Shown piece by piece: positions 44,214-52,513 of a stretch of 64,000 nt of DNA. The position numbers were made by a program, and so were the translations under genes. Source of the DNA: DATKPA01 sp051955985 (lineage in GTDB: Bacteria; Planctomycetota; Phycisphaerae; WQYP01); NCBI GenBank assembly GCA_051955985.1, contig JBQCGD010000057.1, positions 41,894-105,893 on the forward strand, read 5' to 3'. Every line of letters begins with the position of its first letter. Position 1 is the first letter of the stretch. The notes below the pieces were generated by a model, which was given only the letters and a program-made list of their open reading frames with translations, ran no database searches and was not told the DNA's origin.

Positions 44214-45062
44214 TCAGTGTTCGGAACTGAGCAATTCTTCCTTCGGGGCGGGGCCGCGGCGGACGCCGAGCGAGACGCTGGGACGCGAAAGCATCTCGAT
44301 GAGGAGCGATTCCAGGCCCTCGACGGTCAGGTTGCGGATCAGCCGGCCGTTTTCCGCCACGGAGATGGTGCCGGTCTCTTCGGAGACGATGATGATGACC
44401 GCATCGGTTTCCTGCGAGAGCCCGATGGCGGCGCGATGGCGGGCGCCGAGCTCCGGCGAAAGATCGTTTCCCTCCGCCAGCGGGAACTGCACCCCGGCCG
44501 CGGCGACCTTGCCGTTGCGGATCACCACCCCCATGTCGTGCAGCATGGAGCCTGGCCAGAAGATCGTGTTGAGGAGCTCGGGCGTGAGGGTAGCGTTGAG
44601 CATCGTGCCGTTTTCCGACAAGCCGCCCAGCCCCACGTCGCGTTCGATGGCGATGAGCGCCCCGATCTGGCTCTTGGAGCAGTAGGCGCACGCGCGGCAG
44701 ATGGCGTCGATGTTGGAGCGAAGCGGGCTGCCGGAGGTGCGGAAGAGGCGTGCCTCGCCGAGGCGGATCAGGGCCCGGCGAAGTTCGGGCTGAAAGACCA
44801 CGACGATGGCGAAGGTCGCGAAATAAAGGAGTTGCGAATAAAGGTACTCCACCCGTCGCAGGCGCTCGCCGCCGAGCTGGATAATGATGTACGCGACCAC
44901 GAGGAACAGGGCGGTGCCCTTGATCAGGCGCGCACCGCGGGTGCCCCGGAGGAATTCGATCACCGAATGCACGACTATTCCGATCAGGAGCAGTTCGAGC
45001 AGAACGATCCACCAGGAGTAACTGGAAATGCGGCTGAAATAACTTTCAAAGAATGCTCGCAT
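44214..45062 (-). CDS. cdaA: Diadenylate cyclase (c-di-AMP synthase)
   Basis: A 282-aa membrane enzyme that joins two ATP molecules into cyclic di-AMP. Three N-terminal helices (IVLLELLLIGIVVHSVIEFL and following) lead to a DAC domain from about residue 105. The RHR motif is intact (R208-H209-R210 in ARHRAAIGLSQETDAV), as is GVQFPLAEG. The DGA motif is altered: LHDMGVVI has D176-M177-G178 where LHDGAVII is usual. The metal-binding aspartate is kept, so activity is likely. First gene of the pair with cdaR. Confidence 0.92.
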   Translation of the reverse strand: MRAFFESYFSRISSYSWWIVLLELLLIGIVVHSVIEFLRGTRGARLIKGTALFLVVAYIIIQLGGERLRRVEYLYSQLLYFATFAIVVVFQPELRRALIRLGEARLFRTSGSPLRSNIDAICRACAYCSKSQIGALIAIERDVGLGGLSENGTMLNATLTPELLNTIFWPGSMLHDMGVVIRNGKVAAAGVQFPLAEGNDLSPELGARHRAAIGLSQETDAVIIIVSEETGTISVAENGRLIRNLTVEGLESLLIEMLSRPSVSLGVRRGPAPKEELLSSEH

Positions 45063-45225
45063 CAGGAGGTAGTATACGATTGATTCAAAGTTCTAAAAGC
45101 AATTCTTTGCAGGGGATGAAGATCGCGCGGGCATGTGGGGAGAAACCCAGGAGGAGCCGCGAATTTTGCCGCGCCTCCCGCCGGTGGATGTATACTTGCG
45201 GTAAATCGCTTTGAAAGGGAATTCC

Positions 45226-46389
45226 ATGATGGCTCTCCCGCGCCGGCTCCTGCTCGGTCTGGCACTCTCTGCGCTGACGCTCTGGCACGCCGCCCCCGCC
45301 GACGCGTGGAGCCACCAGGGGCACATGCTCATCACGCGGCTGGCGGCCCTGCGCATCATCGATGACCCCGCCGCGCCGGAGGGGCTCCGGGCGTTTCTGA
45401 AGGCCAACATGCCCTGGTCCATGGCCGATTGCCAGAAGCTGGCGGAAGTCGATGTCATCGGCGGCACGCCGCAGAATCTCACCGGCTTCGACGCCGCCGC
45501 CACCCTCCCCGACCGCATCCAGTTCGGCCCGGACGGCAAGAAGCTGCTCGAACCCTTCAAAGCGACGGAATTCCAGATGCACTTCGTCGACCTGGAATTC
45601 CTCGGGAAGGAGCCGGTCTACAAGCCCGACGCCTCGGACCGGCCGGCCCTCGCGGAGATCCCGCGCGATTTCCACGACCCGCGCTGGAAGGCCGCCGGCT
45701 ATCTGCCGTTCCGGATCGAAGAGTGCTACCGGAACCTGACCGCCGCCTTCGCCACCGGCGAATCGGGCAAAATTTCCGACAACGACGTCGCCCTCCACTG
45801 GGCCGGTTACCTCGCCCACTACCTGGAAGACGCCCACCAGCCGCACCATTCCACCGTCGATTACCGCTCGCTGTATTACCTCGCCGCCGCCGGGGTGCCG
45901 GGCGTCCACGCCATCCACACCAGGAGCAGCGACGGCCACGATGTCGTTACCTACAAATGCGACTCCCCGGACATCAACGTCCACGGCGCCATCGAATACC
46001 AGCTCTTCGAAAACGCCGACGAGCCGCGCAAAACGCTTCGCCGGCAGTTCTGGACCGAGCTCACCTCCCGCATCAACGCCCACGCCAGGGAACTTTCCCG
46101 TTCGCCCGTCGGCATTTTCGATCCCTCCCAATGCATCGTCTACGACGGCTTCACACGCACCTTCGAGATCCTCTTCGACAGCTACGACTGCCTCCCCGCC
46201 GTCGGCAAAGCGGGGGCGGCCGCGTATGCGACCGGCAAATTCGACGTTCAGGCCTTTTTCACCTCCGAAGACATCATCCACAACCGGAAGATGACGATGA
46301 TCCAGCTCATCGCCGATCGCAACGCTCAGGCTGTGCTGGAGGTCGAGTCCACCTGGCGCCGCGCCTGGGCTGACGCTCATCCGGAATGA
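45226..46389 (+). CDS. Secreted S1/P1-nuclease / zinc phospholipase C-like protein
   Basis: A 387-aa exported zinc hydrolase-like protein. The signal peptide (RRLLLGLALSALTLWHAAPADA) ends just before W28. In S1/P1 nucleases and bacterial phospholipase C the mature N-terminal Trp is a zinc ligand, so WSHQGHMLITRLAALRI fits exactly, with H33 as the next ligand. The second cluster, LHWAGYLAHYLEDAHQPHHS, matches the HxxGDxHQPLH zone with E replacing G. It has two further histidine-rich segments. Substrate could be single-stranded nucleic acid or a phosphoester lipid. ATG preceded by GAAAGGGA; an upstream TTG is less likely. Confidence 0.8.
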   Translation: MMALPRRLLLGLALSALTLWHAAPADAWSHQGHMLITRLAALRIIDDPAAPEGLRAFLKANMPWSMADCQKLAEVDVIGGTPQNLTGFDAAATLPDRIQFGPDGKKLLEPFKATEFQMHFVDLEFLGKEPVYKPDASDRPALAEIPRDFHDPRWKAAGYLPFRIEECYRNLTAAFATGESGKISDNDVALHWAGYLAHYLEDAHQPHHSTVDYRSLYYLAAAGVPGVHAIHTRSSDGHDVVTYKCDSPDINVHGAIEYQLFENADEPRKTLRRQFWTELTSRINAHARELSRSPVGIFDPSQCIVYDGFTRTFEILFDSYDCLPAVGKAGAAAYATGKFDVQAFFTSEDIIHNRKMTMIQLIADRNAQAVLEVESTWRRAWADAHPE

Positions 46390-46470
46390 ACGCCCCCATT
46401 CCGTCGCTCAGCCGTTGTTTCCGGTTTCAAACGCTGGAAACTCCCGCGCCGAAACCGCAAACTACTCCCC

Positions 46471-47016
46471 ATGCAGGAAGACATTCAGGACATCCTGATC
46501 GACCGTTACACGATCCAGGCCCGCATCTACAAGATGGCCCAGCAGATCGCCGCCGACTTCGGCGAGCGCGAATTCATTCTCATGCCGCTGCTCACCGGCT
46601 CGATTATCTTCCTTGCGGATCTCGTCCGGCACCTCCCCATCCGCATGAAAATCGACGTCATGGCCGTCTCCAGCTATCCCGGCAAGTCGACCACCACCCA
46701 GGGCACGCGCGTCCTCTATCCCACCACCTTCAACGTTGCCGGCAAGAATGTGCTGGTCATCGATGACATCCTGGACACCGGCGGCACTCTTGCCGCGGTG
46801 AAGAAACTGCTGGTCGATCAGGGGGCCAGGGATGTCCGCACCTGCGTCCTGCTGAAGAAAAAGATCTCCGCCCCGCCCATCGCCGACGCCGACTACATCG
46901 GCTTCGATATCCCCGATGAATTTGTCGTCGGCTACGGCCTCGACTTCGATGGCTATTACCGCAACCTGCCGGACATCGCCATCCTGCACCGCCACGTCTT
47001 CTCGCCAAGGCAGTGA
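46471..47016 (+). CDS. hpt: Hypoxanthine phosphoribosyltransferase
   Basis: A 181-aa purine salvage enzyme making IMP or GMP from hypoxanthine or guanine and PRPP. The PRPP-binding loop VLVIDDILDTGGT is at 94-106. The early LTGSIIFLADLVRHL loop, the flexible-loop region SSYPGKSTTTQG and the late DFVVGYGLDFD-type block (here EFVVGYGLDFDGYYRNLPDI) are all canonical. Length matches the family. It stands between the S1/P1-like gene and the PH-domain gene. Confidence 0.95.
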   Translation: MQEDIQDILIDRYTIQARIYKMAQQIAADFGEREFILMPLLTGSIIFLADLVRHLPIRMKIDVMAVSSYPGKSTTTQGTRVLYPTTFNVAGKNVLVIDDILDTGGTLAAVKKLLVDQGARDVRTCVLLKKKISAPPIADADYIGFDIPDEFVVGYGLDFDGYYRNLPDIAILHRHVFSPRQ

Positions 47017-47056
47017 GCGGCTCCGGGCGAATCACCCGCTTCCTTCGTGAATGGGC

Positions 47057-47062
47057 TATAAT
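47057..47062 (+). promoter_or_regulatory. Consensus -10 element (TATAAT) implying a leaderless message
   Basis: Perfect TATAAT with only six bases before the ATG at 47069. Transcription starting seven bases downstream would begin exactly at the start codon. No -35 match is obvious. Confidence 0.55.
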
Positions 47063-47068
47063 GCCCGC

Positions 47069-47662
47069 ATGACGAAGCGTGTCCTCACTTCCTCGTCTTC
47101 TTCCCTGCAACGCTGGCAGAGCATTCCCCACCACCGGACGGAAGAAACGCCGTCGGTGTCGCGCGACCTCGTGGCGTCGGTGTTGCCGGAGCAGATGCTG
47201 CACGAAGATGAGGTGGTGCTGATTCTCACCAAGCCGTCGCTGTGGTTCATCCTCATTACGAGCTTCCGCTTTATTCTCACATTTGTGCTGCTCGGGGTGC
47301 TCGCCGTGCAGGTGACGCCGTATGCCAGTTTCTCGCCGCAGACGATTGCGCTGGCGACAGTCATCATTTGCATGGGGCGGCTGGTGTGGGCCCTGGCGGT
47401 CTGGACGAGCCACACGTATATGCTCACGAATCAACGAATTGTGACGATCAAGGGGGTGGTGAACATCCGCGTGTTCCAGGCCCATTTGCGGAAAATCCAG
47501 CGGACGACACTCTTCAAGCCGTTGATCTTGCGGCTCTTCGGGATTGGGACCGTGGGGTTTGCGACGGCCGCAACTACTGATTTTGACTCCACTTGGGTGA
47601 TGATTGCCCGCCCTGTGGAGACGCACGAAAGCATTGTGGCAGCGATTCGGAAAGCACAATAG
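47069..47662 (+). CDS. Membrane protein with bacterial PH (DUF304) domain
   Basis: A 197-aa protein with two membrane helices (FRFILTFVLLGVLAVQVTPY and a second near residue 105) followed by the bPH2 signature TSHTYMLTNQRIVTIKGVVN and the conserved RKIQRTTLFKPLILRLFGIG...ATAATTDFDSTW. Such YdbS/YdbT-like proteins are membrane-associated and often act in envelope stress. The start at 47069 is favoured because a perfect -10 lies just upstream; an in-frame ATG at 47051 would overlap that -10. Confidence 0.82.
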   Translation: MTKRVLTSSSSSLQRWQSIPHHRTEETPSVSRDLVASVLPEQMLHEDEVVLILTKPSLWFILITSFRFILTFVLLGVLAVQVTPYASFSPQTIALATVIICMGRLVWALAVWTSHTYMLTNQRIVTIKGVVNIRVFQAHLRKIQRTTLFKPLILRLFGIGTVGFATAATTDFDSTWVMIARPVETHESIVAAIRKAQ

Positions 47663-47694
47663 GTGGGAATTCTTCATAATTTCTACGCAGTCAC

Positions 47695-47722
47695 TTGACA
47701 TGCCCGAAGGAATGGCTATTAT
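47695..47722 (+). promoter_or_regulatory. Sigma-70 promoter of the tmRNA gene
   Basis: Perfect TTGACA, 16-base spacer, TATTAT. The predicted transcript starts near 47730 and has a 5' precursor of about 136 nt, which RNase P would remove to give the mature tmRNA 5' end. Confidence 0.8.
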
Positions 47723-47865
47723 TAGGGCATAGTCGCTCGAGGGGCGTGGGCCAAAAACCTCCCAAAAAGAGTTTTTAGTCACCAACCTGAAAAACCGATA
47801 CGTTAGTCTCTGACGCGTGTCTATCGAAGCGGCGAAAGACTTAATCGTCTGTTCTTTGAAAATTT

Positions 47866-48239
47866 GGGGGCGCCAGGTATCGACCGGACAGTAGTGGTCC
47901 CAACGGCGTGCAGACCTGTCATTCAAGTCTTTAAACTGAGTGGCAAAATTTAAATGCTGAGAACTACAAGTTCCCAGTCGGTGGCGAAAGCCTCCGTCTT
48001 GCTGCCTAATTAAATAGACAGCCGATTCCTCTGAGACGTCTGCGACTCGGAATGAATCGTCACTTAGCAGACTGCTCGGATAACAGTGTTCTTCGGTTAT
48101 CCGTTAAGACTCAGGCAGGACTGGTCATTTCCGAAGCAAGGTCATCTGCGTCGGGAGTGATGAGATAAACTGTGACCTACGCACGTAGATGTTGGCATCA
48201 ACCTGCCACGGGACGAGGGTTCGACTCCCTCCGCCTCCA
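47866..48239 (+). ncRNA. ssrA: Transfer-messenger RNA (tmRNA)
   Basis: One-piece tmRNA of about 374 nt that rescues stalled ribosomes. The 5' end GGGGGCG pairs with CGCCTCC at the 3' end over seven pairs (one G-T). The 3' T-arm GAGGGTTCGACTCCCTC is perfect, and the 5' side has the conserved GGTATCGACCGGACA block. CCA is not encoded after the discriminator A (48239). The tag frame runs from GCT (47956) to TAA (48007-48009) and would encode AENYKFPVGGESLRLAA, keeping the ENY...LAA features of bacterial tags; the resume codon is inferred. A second in-phase stop region (TTAAATAG) follows. Multiple pseudoknot arms lie between tag and T-arm. Confidence 0.95.
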
Positions 48240-48354
48240 TAAAAGTGGTATGAGCATTTCGCTCATGAAAACTCGGCCAATAGCCGATCCACTAACAACA
48301 AGTTCAAAAAGCCGGTCTGCTACGGCAGCCGGTTCACGATTCCCCCCCCCCCAT

Positions 48355-48397
48355 AGGGCGAGAGCTCCCTCCCAGGGCCTCTCGCCCTTACTATTTT
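48355..48397 (+). terminator. Terminator-like hairpin downstream of tmRNA
   Basis: Perfect 10-bp stem AGGGCGAGAG/CTCTCGCCCT with a 14-base loop, then TACTATTTTT. It ends the tmRNA transcript unit about 120 bases after the mature end. Confidence 0.65.
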
Positions 48398-48449
48398 TGC
48401 ACATTTTGCCTAATGCAATGGTCCGCCCTCCGGGTACCATTCGCCAGCC

Positions 48450-49034
48450 ATGCAAAAGCGCTTTCGAGTTGTCATCTTCCTTGGCGTCGGCATCGCCGCG
48501 GTGGCAGGTGCCTCCCTCGCTCTTAGAAATCACCGGCACAAGCCTTCTGAAACCTCTCTTGTCGTGGAACAGGATGTTCTTGGAGTGCCGGTGGATGGCT
48601 TTGAATCTTCCTCCACCAATCCCAACAATTTGCAACCCATCGCCTCGGTCGAGGCCATCAACCTCGAAATTCCACCTGCCATCAATCGCAAGCTGGTAGA
48701 ACAATGCGGCGACCCTGTTCCCGAAGGAATCCGTGTTCAAGCTCTCGTGACGAAAAAAGAAACGATCCTGTTCGATCCACCCTCCATCACTTCCTCGATT
48801 CACGGCCCACTGGTCAACTACGACAAAGGATTCGAAGTCCGCGCCTCAAAACTGCTCGACGAACGTTCGCCAAATCTCCGGCACATTTCCGGATCCTTGA
48901 ATGTCCGCATCAACGGCCACGACACCCGCGTTGATTTCGATGCCACCATCCACGTCGACTCCGAAGACCCCATCCACGTCAAAGACGCCCAAATTCACTG
49001 GATCGGTCCGTTCCCCATGACTCCCGCCAAATAG
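48450..49034 (+). CDS. Exported or membrane-anchored hypothetical protein
   Basis: A 194-aa protein with an N-terminal hydrophobic signal/anchor (FRVVIFLGVGIAAVAGASLA) after MQKR, then a hydrophilic domain with no recognised motif. Composition is less GC-rich than neighbours. Placed between tmRNA and wrbA on the same strand. Not recognised. Confidence 0.6.
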   Translation: MQKRFRVVIFLGVGIAAVAGASLALRNHRHKPSETSLVVEQDVLGVPVDGFESSSTNPNNLQPIASVEAINLEIPPAINRKLVEQCGDPVPEGIRVQALVTKKETILFDPPSITSSIHGPLVNYDKGFEVRASKLLDERSPNLRHISGSLNVRINGHDTRVDFDATIHVDSEDPIHVKDAQIHWIGPFPMTPAK

Positions 49035-49072
49035 CCGCTGTCCAGCCTTTACGCTCGAACGAACATCTCGCC

Positions 49073-49078
49073 TACAAT
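49073..49078 (+). promoter_or_regulatory. Candidate -10 element (TACAAT) of wrbA
   Basis: CC-TACAAT 37 bases before the wrbA ATG, giving a leader of about 30 nt that includes the AAGGAG ribosome site. No clear -35. Confidence 0.4.
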
Positions 49079-49115
49079 GGGTACCCCGTGCGAGTCCCTT
49101 TCCAAGGAGCCCGTC

Positions 49116-49733
49116 ATGCCCAAAATCTACGTCGTCTTCTACAGCACCTACGGCCACGTCCACAAAATGGCCGAAGCCGAAGCCGCCGGCGCCCGCGAAG
49201 TCCCCGGCACGAACGTTCAGATTTTCCAGGTCCCCGAACTCATGCCCGATTCCGCCCTCGCCAAAACCGGCGCCGCCAAGATGCGCGAAGCCTTCGCCCA
49301 CATCCCCGTCATCACTCCCGACCGCCTTCCCGAAGCGGACGCCATCATCTTCGGCACCCCCACCCGCTTCGGAAACATGGCCGCCCAGATGCGCAACTTC
49401 CTCGACCAGACCGGCCAGCTCTGGGCCAAAGGCTCCCTGATCAACAAAGTCGCCTCCGTCTTCTGCTCCACCGGCACCCAGCACGGCGGCCAGGAAACCA
49501 CCCTCACCAGCTTCCACTCCACCCTCCTCCACCACGGCATGATCATCGTCGGCCTCCCCTACTCCTGCGCTGCCATCACCAACATGAACGAAATCACCGG
49601 CGGCACCCCCTACGGCGCCTCCACCCTCGCCGGTACTGACGGCTCCCGCCAGCCCACCGAAAACGAACTCGCCGGCGCAAGATTCCAAGGCCGCCACGTC
49701 GCGCAAATCACCGCCAAACTTGTCAAACCCTGA
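49116..49733 (+). CDS. wrbA: NAD(P)H:quinone oxidoreductase, WrbA type
   Basis: A 205-aa flavodoxin-fold FMN enzyme reducing quinones by two electrons. FMN phosphate loop YSTYGHVHKMAEAEA near the N-terminus, GTPTRFGNMAAQMRNFLDQTG in the middle, and the late block TSFHSTLLHHGMIIVGLPYS with the FCSTGTQHGGQETTL segment: all WrbA hallmarks. AAGGAG six bases upstream supports the chosen ATG; an in-frame ATG further upstream overlaps the -10 element. Confidence 0.95.
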   Translation: MPKIYVVFYSTYGHVHKMAEAEAAGAREVPGTNVQIFQVPELMPDSALAKTGAAKMREAFAHIPVITPDRLPEADAIIFGTPTRFGNMAAQMRNFLDQTGQLWAKGSLINKVASVFCSTGTQHGGQETTLTSFHSTLLHHGMIIVGLPYSCAAITNMNEITGGTPYGASTLAGTDGSRQPTENELAGARFQGRHVAQITAKLVKP

Positions 49734-49767
49734 GCGAACTCGACAATGGCGGGTTCAAATAGGGTGC

Positions 49768-49802
49768 CATGCTTATGGCCCAATCTCGGGGCCATAAGCA
49801 TG
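49768..49802. repeat. Long perfect palindrome
   Basis: CATGCTTATGGCCC and GGGCCATAAGCATG: a perfect 14-bp inverted repeat around a 7-base loop, 35 bases after the wrbA stop. There is no T run, so it is not a typical terminator. It looks like a REP/REPIN-type element. Confidence 0.75.
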
Positions 49803-49854
49803 CCGCACGGATTCCCGTCCCTCCTTGCATCTCCTCAAACCGGAATCGGAAACT

Positions 49855-51717
49855 GTGCCCAAACGCCGCCGCTCCAGAACCCCCGCAGAACTCCCCGCCC
49901 ACCCCACGCGCGCCGAACGCCCGCCCCTCAACCCCCGCTCCGCCCTCGGCCTCATCATCCTCTTCGCCCTCCCCCTCTATCTGATTTACCTCGGCACCGG
50001 CGACACCGTTGACATGATGGAGCTCTTCAATCTCCTCCCCGTTCGCGAGGCCGTGCGCGATCACCACTGGCTCATGCCTACCCTCAACGGCGTCCCGCGC
50101 CTCGAAAAACCGCCGCTCCCCGTCTGGATCCCCGCGGCCTTCGCCACGGCCTTCCAATCCGAATCCCTCTGGGTCCTCCGCCTCCCCTCCGTGCTCCTCA
50201 GCCTCCTCACCGCCGTCTGCACCTACTGGATCGCCCTCATCACCACGCCCAACAAGGAAGACGGGCGCAAGCTCGGCCTCCTCGCCGCCTGCATCACCCT
50301 CTCCATGTTCGTCTTCCTCCGCCACGGCCGCCTCGCCACCTACGATATCTACTCGACCGCCTTCCTCACCCTCGGCACCGTCGGCCTCTTCGGCATCACC
50401 GATGCCATCGACAATCAAAACCGCTACACCTTCCTCGCCGGCCTCGGCATCGGCCTCTCCATCCTCTCCAAGGGCCCCGTCCCCGTCGCCACCGTCTGCC
50501 TCCCCTTCGGCGTCTACATGCTGATCTTCCACCGCCGCCGCGCCCCCTTCCTCCGCCTCGCCGCCGCCGCGCTGATTTCCATCGCCATCTTCCTCCCCTG
50601 GCTCCTCGCCATCGGCCACTTCTACGCCCAGTACCACCCCTGGGAAGTCTGGTACCGCGAACTCCTCCAGAACTCCACCGCTGTCTCCAACAATCCCGCA
50701 CAAACCGCCAAAGACCTCCGGGATCCCGCGTTCTATTACCTCCTCTTCTTCGTCTACGTCGCCCCGCACACCCCCGCCTTCATCGCCGGCCTCGCGCTCC
50801 CGCTGCTCACCCGCAATCTCCCGCCGGACCAGCAGCCCGCCCCCGCCGAACGCCGCGCCCGCTGGGCCTGGTGGCTCATCGTCGTCGGCGGCCTGATCTT
50901 CATCTCCTGCCTCGCCGAAAAAAAAGACCGCTACGCCCTCCCGCTCTTCCCCTTCGCAGGGCTCCTCTGCGCTGCCGTCTGGCTCGAGTTCGCGCGCCTG
51001 CGAAGCGACCAGAAACTCGACCTCCCCGCCCGCATCCTCCTCCTCGCCCAGGCCCTCTTTTTCATCCTGCCCCCCGTCGCCGCCATCGCAGCGATGATCT
51101 GGAGCAACGTCGGCACCCTTCCCACATGGGCCGGCGGCGCCTCCTTCGCCTACACGCTCCACAGCATTCCCGCCGGTTTCGCCTTCATCCTGCTGGCGCT
51201 CACGCTCGCCGTCGCCGTTTATTTCGGCCGACTTCTCATGCTGCGCGATTTCAACCTCGCGATGGTCTTCCTCGCCGTCACCGCCTGGATCTTCATGTTC
51301 AGCGTGCAGTGCATTTATCGCGCGGACCCCACCACGCGCACCAACCCCGCCCGCTACCCCGCCCAGGCCGCTGCAAAATTCGTCGGCCCGGGTGCGCTCC
51401 TCTACACCACCTACGACTTCCGCCCCTGGCTCTCCACCCTGTACTACCTGGACCGGCCCGTTCCCGAACTCGCGCCGCAGCGCCTGATCGCCCTCGCCAA
51501 CGAGAACCCCGACGAGCCCTTCAGCATGGTCCTCATCACCGGCCACGACCTCGTCCGCAACCCCGACGCCGACAAGTTCCTCAACACCTTCGAAGCCGCC
51601 ACCCACCGCCAGCCCGACGCCATCAACACCTGGTTCGACGAACACCGCCACACCGAACTCTACCGCTTCGCCCCCGCCACCCCCGAGACCAGCACCGCCC
51701 CCGCCACCCACCCCTGA
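49855..51717 (+). CDS. GT39-family membrane glycosyltransferase
   Basis: About 620 aa, polytopic. The first helix is ALGLIILFALPLYLIYLGTG; then comes a first outer loop with the family layout (VDMMELFNLLPVREAVRDHH, WLMPTLNGVPRLEKPPLPVW), where EKPPLPVW matches the conserved KPPLxYW block of ArnT-like enzymes. The acidic residues of the donor site are less well kept than in the 39977 copy (DMMELF instead of DRDEPR). The start is uncertain: GTG at 49855 (MPKRRRSRTPAEL) was chosen, a TTG ten codons earlier is possible, and neither has a strong ribosome site. It ends in a Thr/Pro/Ala tail. Confidence 0.82.
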   Translation: MPKRRRSRTPAELPAHPTRAERPPLNPRSALGLIILFALPLYLIYLGTGDTVDMMELFNLLPVREAVRDHHWLMPTLNGVPRLEKPPLPVWIPAAFATAFQSESLWVLRLPSVLLSLLTAVCTYWIALITTPNKEDGRKLGLLAACITLSMFVFLRHGRLATYDIYSTAFLTLGTVGLFGITDAIDNQNRYTFLAGLGIGLSILSKGPVPVATVCLPFGVYMLIFHRRRAPFLRLAAAALISIAIFLPWLLAIGHFYAQYHPWEVWYRELLQNSTAVSNNPAQTAKDLRDPAFYYLLFFVYVAPHTPAFIAGLALPLLTRNLPPDQQPAPAERRARWAWWLIVVGGLIFISCLAEKKDRYALPLFPFAGLLCAAVWLEFARLRSDQKLDLPARILLLAQALFFILPPVAAIAAMIWSNVGTLPTWAGGASFAYTLHSIPAGFAFILLALTLAVAVYFGRLLMLRDFNLAMVFLAVTAWIFMFSVQCIYRADPTTRTNPARYPAQAAAKFVGPGALLYTTYDFRPWLSTLYYLDRPVPELAPQRLIALANENPDEPFSMVLITGHDLVRNPDADKFLNTFEAATHRQPDAINTWFDEHRHTELYRFAPATPETSTAPATHP

Positions 51718-51725
51718 CCTGGGAC

Positions 51726-51750
51726 GCCCGTCGCCCCAGGCGACGTGGGC
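51726..51750. repeat. Imperfect GC-rich hairpin
   Basis: GCCCGTCGCC and GGCGACGTGGGC form a stem with a two-base bulge, in the short convergent gap between the GT39 gene and the TetR stop. No T run. Confidence 0.45.
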
Positions 51751-51785
51751 ACTCCTCGCCGTAGGCAATATTTTGAAATAGCCTC

Positions 51786-52400
51786 TTAATCCGACGCCGG
51801 CCACGCCCGCATCGCCACCCCCGCCGCCGCCAGCAACTCCTCCCGCTTCGCCCCGCCCGCCATCTGCACCGCAATCCCGTTCTGCACAATCGCCAGATAC
51901 TTCGCCAGCGCCCCCGCATCCGTCTCCATCGGCAACTCCCCTTCACGCTTCGCCCGCTCCAACCGCTCCCGCAGCAGCTTCTCCACCGCCGCCCGCCGCA
52001 TCGCCACCTCGTGCTTCATTGCATCCCCGCCCTCCCCGCACGCGAGCGCCGACTGTACCAGCATGCACCCCTTCACCTTCGACGCGCACCCGTTGTCGAT
52101 CACGCTCTTGAGCAGCATCTCCACCCCTTCCCGCGCCGTCGGCTTCTCCAGCGCCTCCCTGAAAAACACCCCTGTTATTTCTACGTACCTCTCCACCGCC
52201 TTCCGGAACAGCTCTTCCTTGTTCCCGAACGCCGCGTACATGCTCGGCCGGTTGATCCCCATCGCCTTCGTAAGTAGCGGCAGCGACGCACCTTCGAACC
52301 CGTACCGCCAGAACACCCGCATCGCCTGGTCGAGCGCCTTGTCTGTGTCAAACGCCCGCGGCCGCCCGCGCCCGTGACCTTCTGAAATTGTCCGTTTCAT
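51786..52400 (-). CDS. TetR-family transcriptional repressor
   Basis: A 204-aa regulator. HTH: FDTDKALDQAMRVFWRYGFEG, then ASLPLLTKAMGINRPSMYAAFGNKEELF, the canonical TetR helix 2-3 block. The C-terminal ligand domain (GCASKVKGCMLVQSALACGE) has a cysteine pair that could sense an electrophile, typical of the NemR/AcuR side of the family (inference). The start MKRTISEGHGRGRPR has GGAAAAG upstream; MEKMKRT three codons earlier is an alternative. Divergent from an SDR gene that it very likely represses. Confidence 0.9.
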   Translation of the reverse strand: MKRTISEGHGRGRPRAFDTDKALDQAMRVFWRYGFEGASLPLLTKAMGINRPSMYAAFGNKEELFRKAVERYVEITGVFFREALEKPTAREGVEMLLKSVIDNGCASKVKGCMLVQSALACGEGGDAMKHEVAMRRAAVEKLLRERLERAKREGELPMETDAGALAKYLAIVQNGIAVQMAGGAKREELLAAAGVAMRAWPASD

Positions 52401-52431
52401 CTTTTCCATACCGCTTAATACAGTATTCGGC

Positions 52432-52474
52432 TTGACCGCCTTTTTCCATTGGCTATAGTGTACCAAGTGGTACA
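52432..52474 (+). promoter_or_regulatory. SDR promoter with overlapping TetR operator
   Basis: TTGACC (52432-52437), a 16-base spacer, TATAGT (52454-52459), and directly over the transcription start a perfect palindrome TGTACCA-AG-TGGTACA (52459-52474). A repressor on this site would block the start of the SDR message. A smaller palindrome AATACAGTATT lies at 52417-52427, near the TetR start, and may serve autoregulation. Confidence 0.75.
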
Positions 52475-52513
52475 GAAATCCACGAGGAACTTCAAACCCG
52501 AAGGAGAGCAGTC

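Noticed and set aside
48309..48345. Second terminator right after tmRNA (GCCGG...CCGGT hairpin)
   Set aside because: The stem has a bulge and no T run; the later AGGGCGAGAG hairpin is the better terminator.
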